From Uliginosibacterium gangwonense DSM 18521 (lineage in GTDB: Bacteria > Pseudomonadota > Gammaproteobacteria > Burkholderiales > Rhodocyclaceae), in the NCBI RefSeq assembly GCF_000373965.1, contig NZ_KB892864.1:1-64000 (forward strand): 64,000 nt of DNA, given 5' to 3'. Shown in pieces: positions 51,088 through 60,417 of this stretch (the stretch's first letter is position 1; each line of letters starts with the position of its first letter). Made by a program: the position numbers and the translations under genes. The notes under the pieces were generated by a model. The model had not been told where the DNA came from. It was given only the letters and a program-made list of their open reading frames with translations, and ran no database searches.

Positions 51088-52086
51088 TCAGAATGGGTCC
51101 ATTGCCGAGGTGAACTGGCCGTTGCCGTTCAAAGCGCCCATGGTGTAATTCTGCCACCCGGGATAAGCCTCCGGCTCCCAGTAGAACACGCCCAGGCCCT
51201 TGCTCCCCAGCGCCTGCACCTTGGTCATCGTATCGGCAATCATGCTCTTGGCCGTAGCGGCCTGGGTCCAGTCCATGCCGATCTCACAGATCATCACCGA
51301 CTTGCCATAGCGCGACACCATGTCAGACATATTCGTAGCCAGTTGCGCGTTGGTTGTCGACCAGCTGGAAGCTGCCGGGTAGTGGGACATCCCGATCACA
51401 TCCCAGCTCGCCCCCGCATTCTTGACGCCATCAAAGAACCAGCGGAACACGGTATTGTTGTAGCCGTTAGCCAGATGCAAAATCACCGAGGCGCTCGGGA
51501 ATACCGCCTTCGTGGCACTGTAGCCACTATTGATCAACCCGGCCAGCTGCGAAAAGTTGCTGGTGCTCCCTTCCGGCCAGAGCATGCCGCTGTTGATCTC
51601 ATTTCCAACCTGTACCCATTGAACCGTCACACCATTGCTCTTGAGGTAATTCAAGGTGTTGTAGGTGTGGTTATACACATCCGTCTTGAGCTGCGCATAG
51701 GTATGGCCTGACCAATCAGAAGGCTTTGTCTGCTGACTCGGGTCCGCCCAGCTATCGCTGTAGTGGAAGTCGATCATGATGCTCTGCCCCTGCGCCACAG
51801 CACGCTTGGCTTTGTAGAGGACATCGGCACCATTGTTCCAGCCACTGCTGGGATTGACCCACACGCGCAAACGAATGGCGTTGACACCAATGTTCTTGAG
51901 CAGCACGAAGGGATCTGTGGCGACCCCTGAGCTGTTGTAGAACTTGTAACCGGCACTTTCCTCCTGGTCCACCCAACTCACGTCCGCCCCTTTGGCAAAC
52001 GTTGCCGCATGCGCCCCCAAAGGCAGGCACAGACTCAAACCCAATACGCACGCGCGCCAAGCGGCGCCCAGTCTGGTGTGATGCAT
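51088..52086 (-). CDS. Secreted arabinogalactan endo-beta-1,4-galactanase, GH53
   Basis: 332 aa with a signal peptide cleaved near AHAATF (about 28). The GH53 (clan A) TIM barrel begins FAKGADVSWVDQEESAG. The acid/base Glu is in VGNEINSGMLWPEG (about 163) and the nucleophile Glu in MICEIGMDW (about 264). ADPSQQTKPSDW and VFYWEPEAYPGW are also family blocks. It cleaves beta-1,4-galactan of pectin side chains. A second GH53 gene at 56100 encodes a related protein. The site at 52315-52322 lies upstream. Confidence 0.95.
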   Translation of the reverse strand: MHHTRLGAAWRACVLGLSLCLPLGAHAATFAKGADVSWVDQEESAGYKFYNSSGVATDPFVLLKNIGVNAIRLRVWVNPSSGWNNGADVLYKAKRAVAQGQSIMIDFHYSDSWADPSQQTKPSDWSGHTYAQLKTDVYNHTYNTLNYLKSNGVTVQWVQVGNEINSGMLWPEGSTSNFSQLAGLINSGYSATKAVFPSASVILHLANGYNNTVFRWFFDGVKNAGASWDVIGMSHYPAASSWSTTNAQLATNMSDMVSRYGKSVMICEIGMDWTQAATAKSMIADTMTKVQALGSKGLGVFYWEPEAYPGWQNYTMGALNGNGQFTSAMDPF

Positions 52087-52819
52087 GATTTTGTCTCCAC
52101 TTTATTGTCTGCGAACTTTTTTGCCTACACGCTCCATTCCGCCTTAGTTCGTCCCCACTTAAGGCGAAACGCCGGGTCAAGCTGCACCCTGCGTATAACG
52201 TTAAATCAAGCCCTCCAGCAAATCAACAAAAAATTTATCCAGTCATTTCAATAGTTAATGGATTGATTTTTGTTCATCTTTTGCACTAAAGATAATTTTC
52301 ATTTTTTATAAATGAAACGTTTAATCATTCAGAATGAAAACAACCTGTGAAGCTTTGCAAGCCGCCAAACTCTTGTTCTGAATAAAATTACAGCGCTTGC
52401 AGCAGTCCATGCCAGCAGCACAACACACAAGAGGAATTGCATTTCTTGGTCTGCGGGTAAACCACTACCCACTGAACATACCCTTTTAGCACCAACCCGC
52501 GCGCAATCTGGCGCGGCCTGATGAAGAGCCGCCCCTGATCCCGGTCGCCCCACACACCCTTTTGGGGCTTTTCGGTGTCGCAAATCAAGAAAAGAATCTC
52601 GGCATCGAATATACTGATAACTTCTGCTACGCAGAGCCTTGCTGAGCATGGTCTGACCCGTTATCAAGAATTCGGGAAGTCCCTAATGCCTGTTGGCGTG
52701 GCATCCCCTCGGAAATGGAATACAGTATTTAGTTAGTATCTTTTAGCAACCTTTTAAGTAACCCCATTCGGCACACAGTCGTACCTGTGCCGAGCCTTTC
52801 ATATTTAAGGATTTCCCTC
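52087..52819. other. Intergenic region between the galactanase and fbaA
   Basis: 730 bases. The galactanase side is AT-rich and carries AAACGTTT at 52315-52322. The middle (52329-52667) has a minus-strand frame of 112 codons with no recognisable family or ribosome site, which I do not count as a gene. The right 80 bases should hold the fbaA promoter. Confidence 0.5.
52312..52328. promoter_or_regulatory. LacI-type operator candidate upstream of galactanase
   Basis: ATGAAACGTTTAATCAT has the AAACGTTT core with a central CG, as in GalR/LacI-family operators. Similar cores occur at 55909-55916 and 56073-56080 near the other galactan genes. Confidence 0.45.
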
Positions 52820-53896
52820 ATGACGAAGATTCTCGATATTGTGAAACCTGGTGTTGCCACTGGTGATGACGTGCAAAAGATCTTTGCCGCCGCCAAGGCT
52901 GGCAAGTTCGCTCTGCCCGCTGTCAACGTGGTTGGCACCGATTCTGTCAATGCCGTGATCGAAGCCGCTGCCAAGGTCAAGGCTCCGGTCATCATCCAGT
53001 TCTCCAACGGCGGCGCGCAATTCTTCGCCGGCAAGGGCCTGAAGCTCGAAGGCCAAAAGGCCCAGGTCATCGGCGCCGTCTCCGGTGCCAAGCACGTTCA
53101 CGCTGTGGCTGCAGCCTATGGCGTGCCCGTTATCCTGCACACCGACCACGCTGCCAAGAAGCTGCTGCCCTGGATCGACGGCCTGCTCGACGCTGGCGAA
53201 AAGCACTTCAAGGAAACCGGCAAGCCGCTGTTCTCCTCCCACATGCTGGATCTGTCTGAAGAACCGCTGGAAGAAAACATCGACATCTGCTGCAAGTACC
53301 TGGAACGCATGTCCAAGATGGGCATGACCCTGGAACTCGAACTGGGCTGTACCGGTGGTGAAGAAGACGGCGTGGACAACTCCGGCATGGACCAATCTGC
53401 TCTGTACACCCAACCGGCTGACGTCGCCTACGCTTACGAGCGCCTGATCAAGATCAGCCCGCGCTTCACCATCGCTGCTTCCTTCGGCAATGTGCACGGT
53501 GTGTACAAGCCCGGTAACGTGAAGCTGACCCCGAAGATTCTGGACAACTCGCAAAAGTACGTGTCCGAAAAATTCGGTCTGCCCGCCAAGAGCCTGGACT
53601 TCGTGTTCCACGGTGGTTCGGGTTCCACCGCTGCCGAAATCGAAGAATCCGTCTCCTACGGTGTGGTGAAGATGAACATCGACACCGACACCCAATGGGC
53701 AACCTGGGAAGGCGTTCTGAACTACTACAAGGCCAAGGAAGGCTACCTGCAAGGCCAACTGGGCAACCCGGAAGGCCCGGACAGCCCGAACAAGAAGTAC
53801 TACGATCCGCGCGTCTGGCTGCGTAAGGGCCAGGAAACCATGATCGCCCGTCTCGAACTGGCCTTCAAGGAACTGAACGCCGTCAACACGCTGTAA
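52820..53896 (+). CDS. fbaA: Fructose-bisphosphate aldolase, class II
   Basis: 358 aa, almost the length of E. coli FbaA (359), and of the same long type IIA. Zinc ligands are in VILHTDHAAKK, ELELGCTGGEEDGVDN and FVFHGGSGST. It cleaves fructose-1,6-bisphosphate to the triose phosphates, mainly in gluconeogenic or glycolytic flow. AAGGA eight bases before ATG 52820. Codon use is strongly biased (AAG, CTG, GGC), as expected for a highly expressed gene. Confidence 0.97.
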   Translation: MTKILDIVKPGVATGDDVQKIFAAAKAGKFALPAVNVVGTDSVNAVIEAAAKVKAPVIIQFSNGGAQFFAGKGLKLEGQKAQVIGAVSGAKHVHAVAAAYGVPVILHTDHAAKKLLPWIDGLLDAGEKHFKETGKPLFSSHMLDLSEEPLEENIDICCKYLERMSKMGMTLELELGCTGGEEDGVDNSGMDQSALYTQPADVAYAYERLIKISPRFTIAASFGNVHGVYKPGNVKLTPKILDNSQKYVSEKFGLPAKSLDFVFHGGSGSTAAEIEESVSYGVVKMNIDTDTQWATWEGVLNYYKAKEGYLQGQLGNPEGPDSPNKKYYDPRVWLRKGQETMIARLELAFKELNAVNTL

Positions 53897-53926
53897 TTTC
53901 AGCGTTCAGCGCAGGCATTCACACCG

Positions 53927-53958
53927 AAAGGCGTACCTCGTGAGGGGTGCGCCTTTTT
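53927..53958 (+). terminator. Terminator after fbaA
   Basis: AAAGGCGTACC ... GGGGTGCGCCTTTTT, an imperfect hairpin 30 bases after the stop. Confidence 0.75.
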
Positions 53959-54003
53959 CACATCTATCCCACAAAATGCTTATATCATCTTCACGCCTGC
54001 ATC

Positions 54004-54465
54004 ATGACTGAACTTGACATTCACCCTCTTGCAGAAAATGATCTGGATGCGCTACTGGCGCTGTACGCAGAATTGAATCCTGGGGACGCGCCACTACCGG
54101 TGCGTGAGGAGGTGGAAGCGGTTTGGCGCAGCATCCGTGATGACAAAAAGCTACGCATTCTTGGCGGTTATCTTGGCAAAACCCTAGTTTGCACCTGCAT
54201 CCTGGCTGTCATCCCAAATCTTACCCGTGGCGCACGTCCCTATGCGCTGATTGAAAATGTGGTTACCACCGCAAACCAGCGGGGGAACGGTTATGCCCGT
54301 AGCCTGCTGAATCATGCCTGCGACATGGCCTGGCAACTGGGCTGTTATAAGGTGATGCTGATGACTGGGCGCAAGGACGAGAAGACCCTGAGCTTCTATG
54401 AAGCCGCTGGCTTTGATCGAGACGCCAAACAAGCTTTTTACGTGCCAGCACCAAGCGCACCATAA
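54004..54465 (+). CDS. GNAT-family N-acetyltransferase
   Basis: 153 aa with one GNAT fold. IENVVTTANQRGNGYARSLLNHACDMAWQLGCYKVMLMTG contains the acetyl-CoA pyrophosphate loop (QRGNGYA), followed by LSFYEAAGFDRDAKQAFY. The substrate is unknown. ATG 54004 is chosen because the acetyltransferase domain begins there; the ribosome site is weak. Confidence 0.85.
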   Translation: MTELDIHPLAENDLDALLALYAELNPGDAPLPVREEVEAVWRSIRDDKKLRILGGYLGKTLVCTCILAVIPNLTRGARPYALIENVVTTANQRGNGYARSLLNHACDMAWQLGCYKVMLMTGRKDEKTLSFYEAAGFDRDAKQAFYVPAPSAP

Positions 54466-54483
54466 TTTCAGAAGCCGAAAATA

Positions 54484-54518
54484 AAAACTCTGCACGGTTT
54501 AAAACCGTGCAGAGTTTT
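54484..54518. terminator. Bidirectional terminator
   Basis: AAAACTCTGCACGGTTT and AAACCGTGCAGAGTTTT form a perfect long hairpin between the convergent acetyltransferase and binding-protein genes. Confidence 0.9.
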
Positions 54519-54537
54519 GAGTATGCCCCCCCAATCG

Positions 54538-55734
54538 TTACTGGCCTGCGGCCATCGCCTTGGCGGCGGTGTCCAGCGCATCCTTGGGCTTGGCAGCGCC
54601 CGAGAAGGAATCAGCCAGCGCCTTGTCGAAGTATTTCCAGTAGTACTGCATTTCCGGGTTGTTAGGCATCACACCGCCGGTGAACACGCCTTCCATTGCC
54701 TTGCGGATATGTTCATCTTCATAGAAGCCCCAGAACAGCTCCTTGGAGGCGGGAATACCAAGCGGGCGGTACTTGTTGATGACTTGCAGGCCTTGCGGCG
54801 TAATGGCATTTTCCAGGAAGTCAAAGGCAGCCTTCTGGTTGGTCGACTTGGCACTCACCATCGCACCCACAACCCCCACAAAGGGGCGTGCAGCACGGCC
54901 ACCGAAGTTGGGCAGCGGGGCAATGCCGTAGTTGATGTTGGCTTTCTTCAGGTCACCCCACAGCCATGGGCCCGTCACCAGAATCCCTAGCTTGCCATTC
55001 TTCATGGCTTCTTCCGCTTCCTTGGTCTGCATGGAGCCGGGGATAATCCCGTCCTTGACCAACGACATCGTGTATTCCAAACCCTTGAGCACGGTGGGCT
55101 GGTTCACACCCACCTGCTTGGGCAGGTAGTTGCCATTCATGTCACGGGAAAACACGTTCGCACCACCAGCAGCCAGCAGTGGCCAAGAGTAATAGGAGCT
55201 GCGCACGTCCCACGACATGGTGGTCACGCCCTTAGATTTGAGCTTCTGGTGCAAGGCGGGTAGGTCTTCGTAATTCTTGGGCGGTTCGGGCACCAGGTTC
55301 TTGTTATAAACCATGGTCAACACTTCCACGGCGACCGGATAAGCCCACTGCTTGCCATTGGAAGTCAAAGCATCCCAAACGATCTGATACACATCGTCCT
55401 TCAAACGTGGCGAAGGATTGATCGGCAGTATCCACCCCTTGCGGGCCCACTCACCAATGTGGTCATGCGGCCAGATGAAAATGTCCGGCCCCTTCAACCC
55501 CTTGGAGGCGGCTTCCTGGAACGCATCGGTCACGCGCTGGGAAGGCATGGTCACAGTCACCGGAATCCCGGTTCTGCGCGTGTAATCTTCAGCTACCTTG
55601 CGGAACCCGGCAGCAAAACTTTCATCGCCCGTCCAGATGGTCAGGCCGGGTTTGTCCGCCGCCCAAGCCGAGCCCAATGTACACATCGACAACCCGACTA
55701 CCAGGCTGCGCAAACAAAATCTTCTGGAAAACAT
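54538..55734 (-). CDS. MalE-like maltose/oligosaccharide ABC binding protein
   Basis: 398 aa with a signal peptide ending SAWAAD (about 26). GLTIWTGDESF, MPSQRVTDAFQEAASKG, DIFIWPHDHIGEWARKGWILPI and GPWLWGDLKKANINYGIAPLPNFGG follow E. coli MalE (396 aa). Together with two galactanases on each side and AAACGTTT sites upstream, galacto-oligosaccharide is a plausible ligand. No MalF/G/K genes are in the window. ATG 55734 has GGGGGAAGG just before it. Confidence 0.85.
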   Translation of the reverse strand: MFSRRFCLRSLVVGLSMCTLGSAWAADKPGLTIWTGDESFAAGFRKVAEDYTRRTGIPVTVTMPSQRVTDAFQEAASKGLKGPDIFIWPHDHIGEWARKGWILPINPSPRLKDDVYQIVWDALTSNGKQWAYPVAVEVLTMVYNKNLVPEPPKNYEDLPALHQKLKSKGVTTMSWDVRSSYYSWPLLAAGGANVFSRDMNGNYLPKQVGVNQPTVLKGLEYTMSLVKDGIIPGSMQTKEAEEAMKNGKLGILVTGPWLWGDLKKANINYGIAPLPNFGGRAARPFVGVVGAMVSAKSTNQKAAFDFLENAITPQGLQVINKYRPLGIPASKELFWGFYEDEHIRKAMEGVFTGGVMPNNPEMQYYWKYFDKALADSFSGAAKPKDALDTAAKAMAAGQ

Positions 55735-56099
55735 CAACCTTCCCCCTCTTAATGAGTTGCCGCTCTTTACTTCATTGGCCCAACAACATCACGCATGTCA
55801 ACAACAAGCGCATGCCACTAAATAACGATTGCCTGTCTCGTTCTGACGATTGAGCAAAATGCCCGAAATGATGAACCAAAAAACGAAAACCAAACGTTCG
55901 TCTTGATTAAACGTTTTAAGCGAATTCAAGTCTGCCACGAATCAGTTTAGCGTCAAGAGAGGTTTACCGAACTATTTCACAAAAACATACAGATGCAGTT
56001 GCGTTTTTAACCAAATTTATCGTTTATGCTAGGCTGGCCTTAATTTTAAGGCGCTATTTATCAAAAATGATTAAACGTTTAATTATTGGGGACAAAGCA
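55735..56099. promoter_or_regulatory. Divergent regulatory region of the binding protein and second galactanase
   Basis: 365 bases. Operator-like sites: AAACGTTC (55892-55899), TTAAACGTTTTAA around 55908-55919, and the perfect 14-base palindrome ATTAAACGTTTAAT at 56070-56083, 17 bases before the galactanase start codon. All share the AACGTT core with 52315-52322. The last site lies in the leader, where a bound repressor would block transcription. Confidence 0.6.
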
Positions 56100-57146
56100 A
56101 TGAAGTGGAGTGCTTGGACTGCTGGTAGCTTGGCGTGCCTGTGTATGCTGGGCATGGTCGCGTGTGGCGGCGGAGGTGGGAGCGGTAGCAGCAGTGACGG
56201 TAGTACAGGCACCCCAATTTCTAGCGTCGACTTCGCCTATGGCGCAGACGTCAGTTGGGTCACGCAGGAGGAAGCCTCCAGCAAGGTGTTCTACAGCGCC
56301 AGCAATATCGCCACAGACCCTTTCGCGCTGCTCAAGAACCTGGGCACCAACGCCATCCGGCTACGCGTATGGGTCAACCCCAGCGATGGTTGGAATAACA
56401 CCGCCGACACCCTGGCCAAAGCCAAACGCGCTGCAGCCCTGGGGCAACGCATCATGATCGACTTCCACTATAGCGATACCTGGGCTGATCCGGCTCACCA
56501 GACCAAACCCAGCGCTTGGGCCAACGACAGCTACGAGCAACTCAAGCTTGATGTCTATAACCACACCCATGATGTGCTCAATACGCTCAAAACCAATGGC
56601 ATTACTGTCGAATGGGTACAGGTCGGGAACGAGATCAACAGCGGCATGCTTTGGCCCGAGGGCAAGTACGATAATTTCCCACAGCTTGCGGGCCTGATCA
56701 ACAGTGGCTACACGGCCGCCAAAGCGGTGTATCCCAACACCCAGGTTGTTATTCACCTGTCCAATGGATATGACAATTCCATGTATCGCTGGTTCTTTGA
56801 CGGCATCAAGAATGCCGGGGCGAAGTGGGATGTAATTGGCATGTCTCATTATCCCGACGCCGCATCGTGGTCCACTTACAACACCAACATCGCCACCAAC
56901 ATGACTGACATGGTTGCCCGTTACGGCAAACCCATCATGGTGGCCGAAATCGGCATGGATTGGCAGCAGGCCAACGCTGCCAAGGCGATGATTGCCGACC
57001 TGATCTCCAAGGTTAAAGCCCAGGGCAGCTATGGCCTGGGGGTATTCTATTGGGAACCGGCGGCCTACCCGGGCTGGAACGGCTACCAGATGGGCGCCTT
57101 AAACAATTCTGGGCAGTTTACACAGGCATTGGACGCCTACCACTAA
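56100..57146 (+). CDS. GH53 endo-beta-1,4-galactanase, probable lipoprotein
   Basis: 348 aa. The N-terminus is a lipoprotein signal (LGMVAC, Cys22) followed by a Gly/Ser-rich linker (about 23-42), so the enzyme is probably anchored to the outer membrane. The catalytic domain matches the secreted galactanase at 51088 closely; acid/base Glu is in VGNEINSGMLWPEG and nucleophile in MVAEIGMDW. I start at ATG 56100, with GGGGA upstream; an in-frame ATG at 56067 lies in front of the operator palindrome. Confidence 0.93.
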   Translation: MKWSAWTAGSLACLCMLGMVACGGGGGSGSSSDGSTGTPISSVDFAYGADVSWVTQEEASSKVFYSASNIATDPFALLKNLGTNAIRLRVWVNPSDGWNNTADTLAKAKRAAALGQRIMIDFHYSDTWADPAHQTKPSAWANDSYEQLKLDVYNHTHDVLNTLKTNGITVEWVQVGNEINSGMLWPEGKYDNFPQLAGLINSGYTAAKAVYPNTQVVIHLSNGYDNSMYRWFFDGIKNAGAKWDVIGMSHYPDAASWSTYNTNIATNMTDMVARYGKPIMVAEIGMDWQQANAAKAMIADLISKVKAQGSYGLGVFYWEPAAYPGWNGYQMGALNNSGQFTQALDAYH

Positions 57147-57212
57147 GCAGATCAGCACTTACGCTGCGCAAACTACATTACCATTCCTTTCTTTTGCAAA
57201 GGGAATGCGCTC

Positions 57213-58670
57213 ATGCTGCGCAGCGGCTTGTTTGCCATATTGATATGTTGCCTGGCTGGCCTCTACCCGCTGGCCGGGCAGGCGCAGGACCTGCCCACGA
57301 CCGGGGCAAGCACACCACAGTGCAACTACTGCCGTGAGAAGCTCCACACGCTGGCGGCATTGCGGCAAAGTCTGCCGAGTCAGTGGCTACTACAAATGGA
57401 GCATGAGCCCATATTCAATGGCGAAGTGCTGACCCTTGAAGCCGGGCAGAATCACCCCCAAACCGTACTGCTGGTGCATGGACTAGGACAAAACGGGCTG
57501 ACAGACTGGGCAGATATCATTGGCCCGCTGGCGCAACGCTACCATGTGCTGAGCCTGGACCTGCCCGGTTTTGGCTATTCCAGCACCCCGGCAGGCAAGT
57601 ATTCCCCCACCAATTATGCTCGGGTGTTAAGCTGGCTGCTCACCCGCCGTGCGCATGGCCCCGCGATTGTCGTGGGTCACTCAATGGGAGGCGCCGTTGC
57701 CCTACGGTTTGCCGCGACCTACCCGGCACAGATCAGCAAGCTGGTGCTGGTGGATGCTGCAGGCATTTTGCAGCGTACATCCTTCGTCAAGCACACCGTT
57801 ACCGGACGTCTCAATGGCGAAGGCATGCCGGATTTTCTGCGTGGATTGCTCGCACATGCCCGGGACGCCAGCGATACCGCGCTGGAAAAGGTGTTTGGCA
57901 TGCCCGACCCGACCGCGCTGCTGAATGCCTCGGACGATGTATGGAGTACCGTACTGGGCTCGCGCAGCAACGCGAACGCAGCCATGGCGCTGGCGGAGGA
58001 AGATTTCACCCAGGCCATCTACACGCTCAGGCTCCCCACCCAGATCATCTGGGGTGAGGAGGACCCCATCGCCCCTCTACGCACCGGGCAGATGCTAGCA
58101 AGGCGCTTATCGTTGGCACAGTTACAAACGCTTCCCGGAGTCGGCCACGTTCCCATGGAAGCAGGCAACCGGGATGCCTTCATGCGCCAACTCAATCTGG
58201 CGCTGGAACTCCCGCCCTTCCCTGCGCCACCCCCTCCGCCACTGGGCACGGGCAAACCGGATCTCCAATGCAATGGCGAAACCGGCACCCACTATAGCGG
58301 GCAGTTTCGTGAAATTCGCCTGAATGGCTGCACGGCAGTACAATTGCGCGATTTGCAGGCGGAGCGTATCGTCATACGGGATTCCATTGTGCAAATGCTC
58401 AACGTGCAAGTTACTTCCGACAAGGTCGCCATCGACATCAGCAATTCCGAGCTGATTGCCACCGCCAGCGAAATCAGCGGGCAAACGGCCATCCATGCCG
58501 ACAAAGTCCGCATGGATCTGGCAGGGGTCCAACTGAATGCGCGGGGAGAAGCCATTGAGGTGGAGCGTAGCTCGTACTTCGTTGCCTCGGCCTGCTCAGT
58601 ACGCAGCAGCACTTACAGCGGCTACTGGCAAGGCAGCCGCACCGTGGCCGAGAGCACATTGCAACCATAA
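57213..58670 (+). CDS. Secreted alpha/beta hydrolase with proline linker and C-terminal beta-repeat domain
   Basis: 485 aa. Signal peptide ends GQAQD (about 25). Residues 80-330 form an alpha/beta hydrolase with LVHGLGQNG (oxyanion), VVGHSMGGAVAL (nucleophile Ser), WGEEDPIAP (Asp) and GVGHVPMEA (His). A proline-rich linker (about 333-345) leads to about 140 residues of regular beta-rung-like sequence (IRLNGCTAVQLRDLQAERIVIRDS...), reminiscent of a right-handed beta-helix. The substrate is unknown. It follows the galactanase by 66 bases and precedes an AraC gene that shares its stop base. Confidence 0.75.
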   Translation: MLRSGLFAILICCLAGLYPLAGQAQDLPTTGASTPQCNYCREKLHTLAALRQSLPSQWLLQMEHEPIFNGEVLTLEAGQNHPQTVLLVHGLGQNGLTDWADIIGPLAQRYHVLSLDLPGFGYSSTPAGKYSPTNYARVLSWLLTRRAHGPAIVVGHSMGGAVALRFAATYPAQISKLVLVDAAGILQRTSFVKHTVTGRLNGEGMPDFLRGLLAHARDASDTALEKVFGMPDPTALLNASDDVWSTVLGSRSNANAAMALAEEDFTQAIYTLRLPTQIIWGEEDPIAPLRTGQMLARRLSLAQLQTLPGVGHVPMEAGNRDAFMRQLNLALELPPFPAPPPPPLGTGKPDLQCNGETGTHYSGQFREIRLNGCTAVQLRDLQAERIVIRDSIVQMLNVQVTSDKVAIDISNSELIATASEISGQTAIHADKVRMDLAGVQLNARGEAIEVERSSYFVASACSVRSSTYSGYWQGSRTVAESTLQP

Positions 58671-59515
58671 TGCCCCAAGCATCATCACCCCCAACCCATC
58701 GCTTCTGGCGCCACAAGGCCCTTGCTTTTGCGCAGAGCCGTTGCGCACGTGACAGCACCGCATGCTATGCACCTCATACACATACAGCATTCTCGATTGG
58801 GGCTGTAGATGGGGGCAGTTCGGTGTTTAGCCACGGCTTGCACAAGCAGCGCCTGGAACGTGGCGATGTGGTGTTCATCCCGGCTGGAGAGGTGCACGCC
58901 TGCAACCCGGAAAACGCAGCCGCCTGGTGTTACCAGATGCTTTATCTGGACGAAAACTGGCTGGAGCAGGTAGTGGGCGAACTCGCCCAGCTTGATGCCA
59001 TTGCCCTGACCCAGGCAGGTGGAGACAAACCGCCCCAGCAGATTCATGCCGGGCTCACGGCCCTGAATGCCTGCCTGTTTGGTGCCACCACGCTTGCCGA
59101 CAAGGAAGCTGCCCTGGTCTGCTTCGCCGCCGAGACCTTCAGCCCTGCGCAAGCACTCTACGCGGCTGCGGATTCCAGCATCAAGCCGCCCCGGCTGGAG
59201 GCCGTCAAAACCCTGATCCTGGACCGATGCAGCGAGCATCTTCCCTTGGAAACATTGGCCGAAACGGCTGGCATGAGCCGCTATCACTTCATTCGTGCCT
59301 TCCAGCGCAGCGTGGGGATGACGCCGCATGCCTGGCAACTGGATGCGCGCATCAACCGTGCGCGTGCTCTGCTTGAGCAAGGCATGCCGTTAGCGCAGAT
59401 TGCCCTCACGCTGGGTTTTGCGGATCAGGCCCATTTCCAGCGCGCCTTCAAGCAACGCGTGGCCGTCACCCCCAACCAGTACCGGCGCAATATCCTTCAA
59501 TACCCGGCAAGCTGA
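58670..59515 (+). CDS. AraC-family transcriptional regulator with cupin domain
   Basis: 281 aa. N-terminal cupin-like ligand domain (about 20-110; HTHTAFSIGAVDGG, ERGDVVFIPAGEVHAC) and C-terminal double HTH (about 180-275; LPLETLAETAGMSRYHFIRAFQRSVGMTPHAW and QIALTLGFADQAHFQRAFKQRVAVTPNQYRR). The next gene is a LysE-type exporter, a common target of this subgroup. ATG shares one base with the upstream stop. Confidence 0.9.
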   Translation: MPQASSPPTHRFWRHKALAFAQSRCARDSTACYAPHTHTAFSIGAVDGGSSVFSHGLHKQRLERGDVVFIPAGEVHACNPENAAAWCYQMLYLDENWLEQVVGELAQLDAIALTQAGGDKPPQQIHAGLTALNACLFGATTLADKEAALVCFAAETFSPAQALYAAADSSIKPPRLEAVKTLILDRCSEHLPLETLAETAGMSRYHFIRAFQRSVGMTPHAWQLDARINRARALLEQGMPLAQIALTLGFADQAHFQRAFKQRVAVTPNQYRRNILQYPAS

Positions 59516-59558
59516 TGAGGCCAAGCTGGCGGCTTTCTGCTTCACGAAAGTCTGCCCA

Positions 59559-60188
59559 ATGTCCCTGCATACCCAATTCCTCCTTGTGGCCAGCGCCCAT
59601 TTCCTTGCCCTGCTCAGCCCTGGGCCGGATTTCTTCCTTATCCTGCGCAGTGCTTTGCGCCACGGTTTCCGCATGGCCAGTGGCGTGTGTGCTGGCATCG
59701 CATTTGCCAATGGCATTTTCATCGCGTTTGCCGTCATGGGCGTGAGCCTGTTGAGCGCATACCCACTGATCTTTGTCATCCTGAAGTGGGCGGGCTGTCT
59801 CTATCTGGCCTGGCTGGGGTGGGTCTTTCTACGCGCGCCCTTCGCAACCAGTTGGCAGGCCAAAATATCCAATCAGGTAGGCCGCGCTACCCTTTGGTGG
59901 CAAGAGTTTGGCGCGGGCTTCCTCTCCGGCATCCTCAACCCGAAGAATTCGCTGTTCTACGTCAGCCTGTTTACACTTGTCATCCAGCACGATACCCCGC
60001 TGATCATCCAGTCTGGATACGGGCTGTGGATGTTTGCCATCGTGCTGTTGTGGGACCTGTGCGTGGCCTGGGCGGTCGGCCATCCGCGCGTCATGGCGCG
60101 CCTGGAACGCCATCTGCGCGGTTTGGAAAAACTCACCGGGGTAGCGCTTTTCACCGTTGCCGCCAGCATCGCTCTGGCAACCCGATAA
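59559..60188 (+). CDS. LysE/RhtB family exporter
   Basis: 209 aa with about six helices. HFLALLSPGPDFFLILRSALRHGFRMASG and FLSGILNPKNSLFYVSLF are the family signatures. It begins 44 bases after the AraC gene, which probably controls it. It is distinct from the LysE protein at 33475. Substrate unknown. Confidence 0.88.
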   Translation: MSLHTQFLLVASAHFLALLSPGPDFFLILRSALRHGFRMASGVCAGIAFANGIFIAFAVMGVSLLSAYPLIFVILKWAGCLYLAWLGWVFLRAPFATSWQAKISNQVGRATLWWQEFGAGFLSGILNPKNSLFYVSLFTLVIQHDTPLIIQSGYGLWMFAIVLLWDLCVAWAVGHPRVMARLERHLRGLEKLTGVALFTVAASIALATR

Positions 60189-60252
60189 ACGCAGCCACCC
60201 CCTTAAGCAAACCCATTGCGCTGCCAGAGCGAGGCGGCTACACTTTTCCCTG

Positions 60253-60409
60253 TCCGCATGACTGACGCTAATCGGGGAGCGACACCCCAGGGGAGTGCGG
60301 AACCATCGGGTAACCGCTGGAGAAGCCGCGCGTCTGGGCGAGTTCCTTGCCGATCAGGCAAAGGCGCCCCGGCGTGCACACCTGATCGGCCAACTCATTT
60401 AGCAGTTGG
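60253..60409 (+). promoter_or_regulatory. ZTP (pfl) riboswitch upstream of glyA
   Basis: The pfl consensus is visible: CCGCAT (60254-60259) pairs with GTGCGG (60295-60300); GACTGACG follows; GGGG/CCCC (60274-60277/60285-60288) forms the inner hairpin; GGGGAG precedes the closing strand; and the 3' conserved CCGCGCGTCTGGGC is at 60326-60339, with GACG/CGTC forming the pseudoknot. Downstream, GCCGATCAGG (60349-60358) pairs with CCTGATCGGC (60381-60390), and CCAACT (60390-60395) pairs with AGTTGG (60404-60409), which covers part of the GGAG ribosome site. This suggests translational control by the purine intermediate ZTP/ZMP. Confidence 0.85.
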
Positions 60410-60417
60410 AGATCGCC

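Noticed and set aside
52805-53758. Minus-strand frame of 317 codons
   Set aside because: Shadow of fbaA caused by its strong codon bias.
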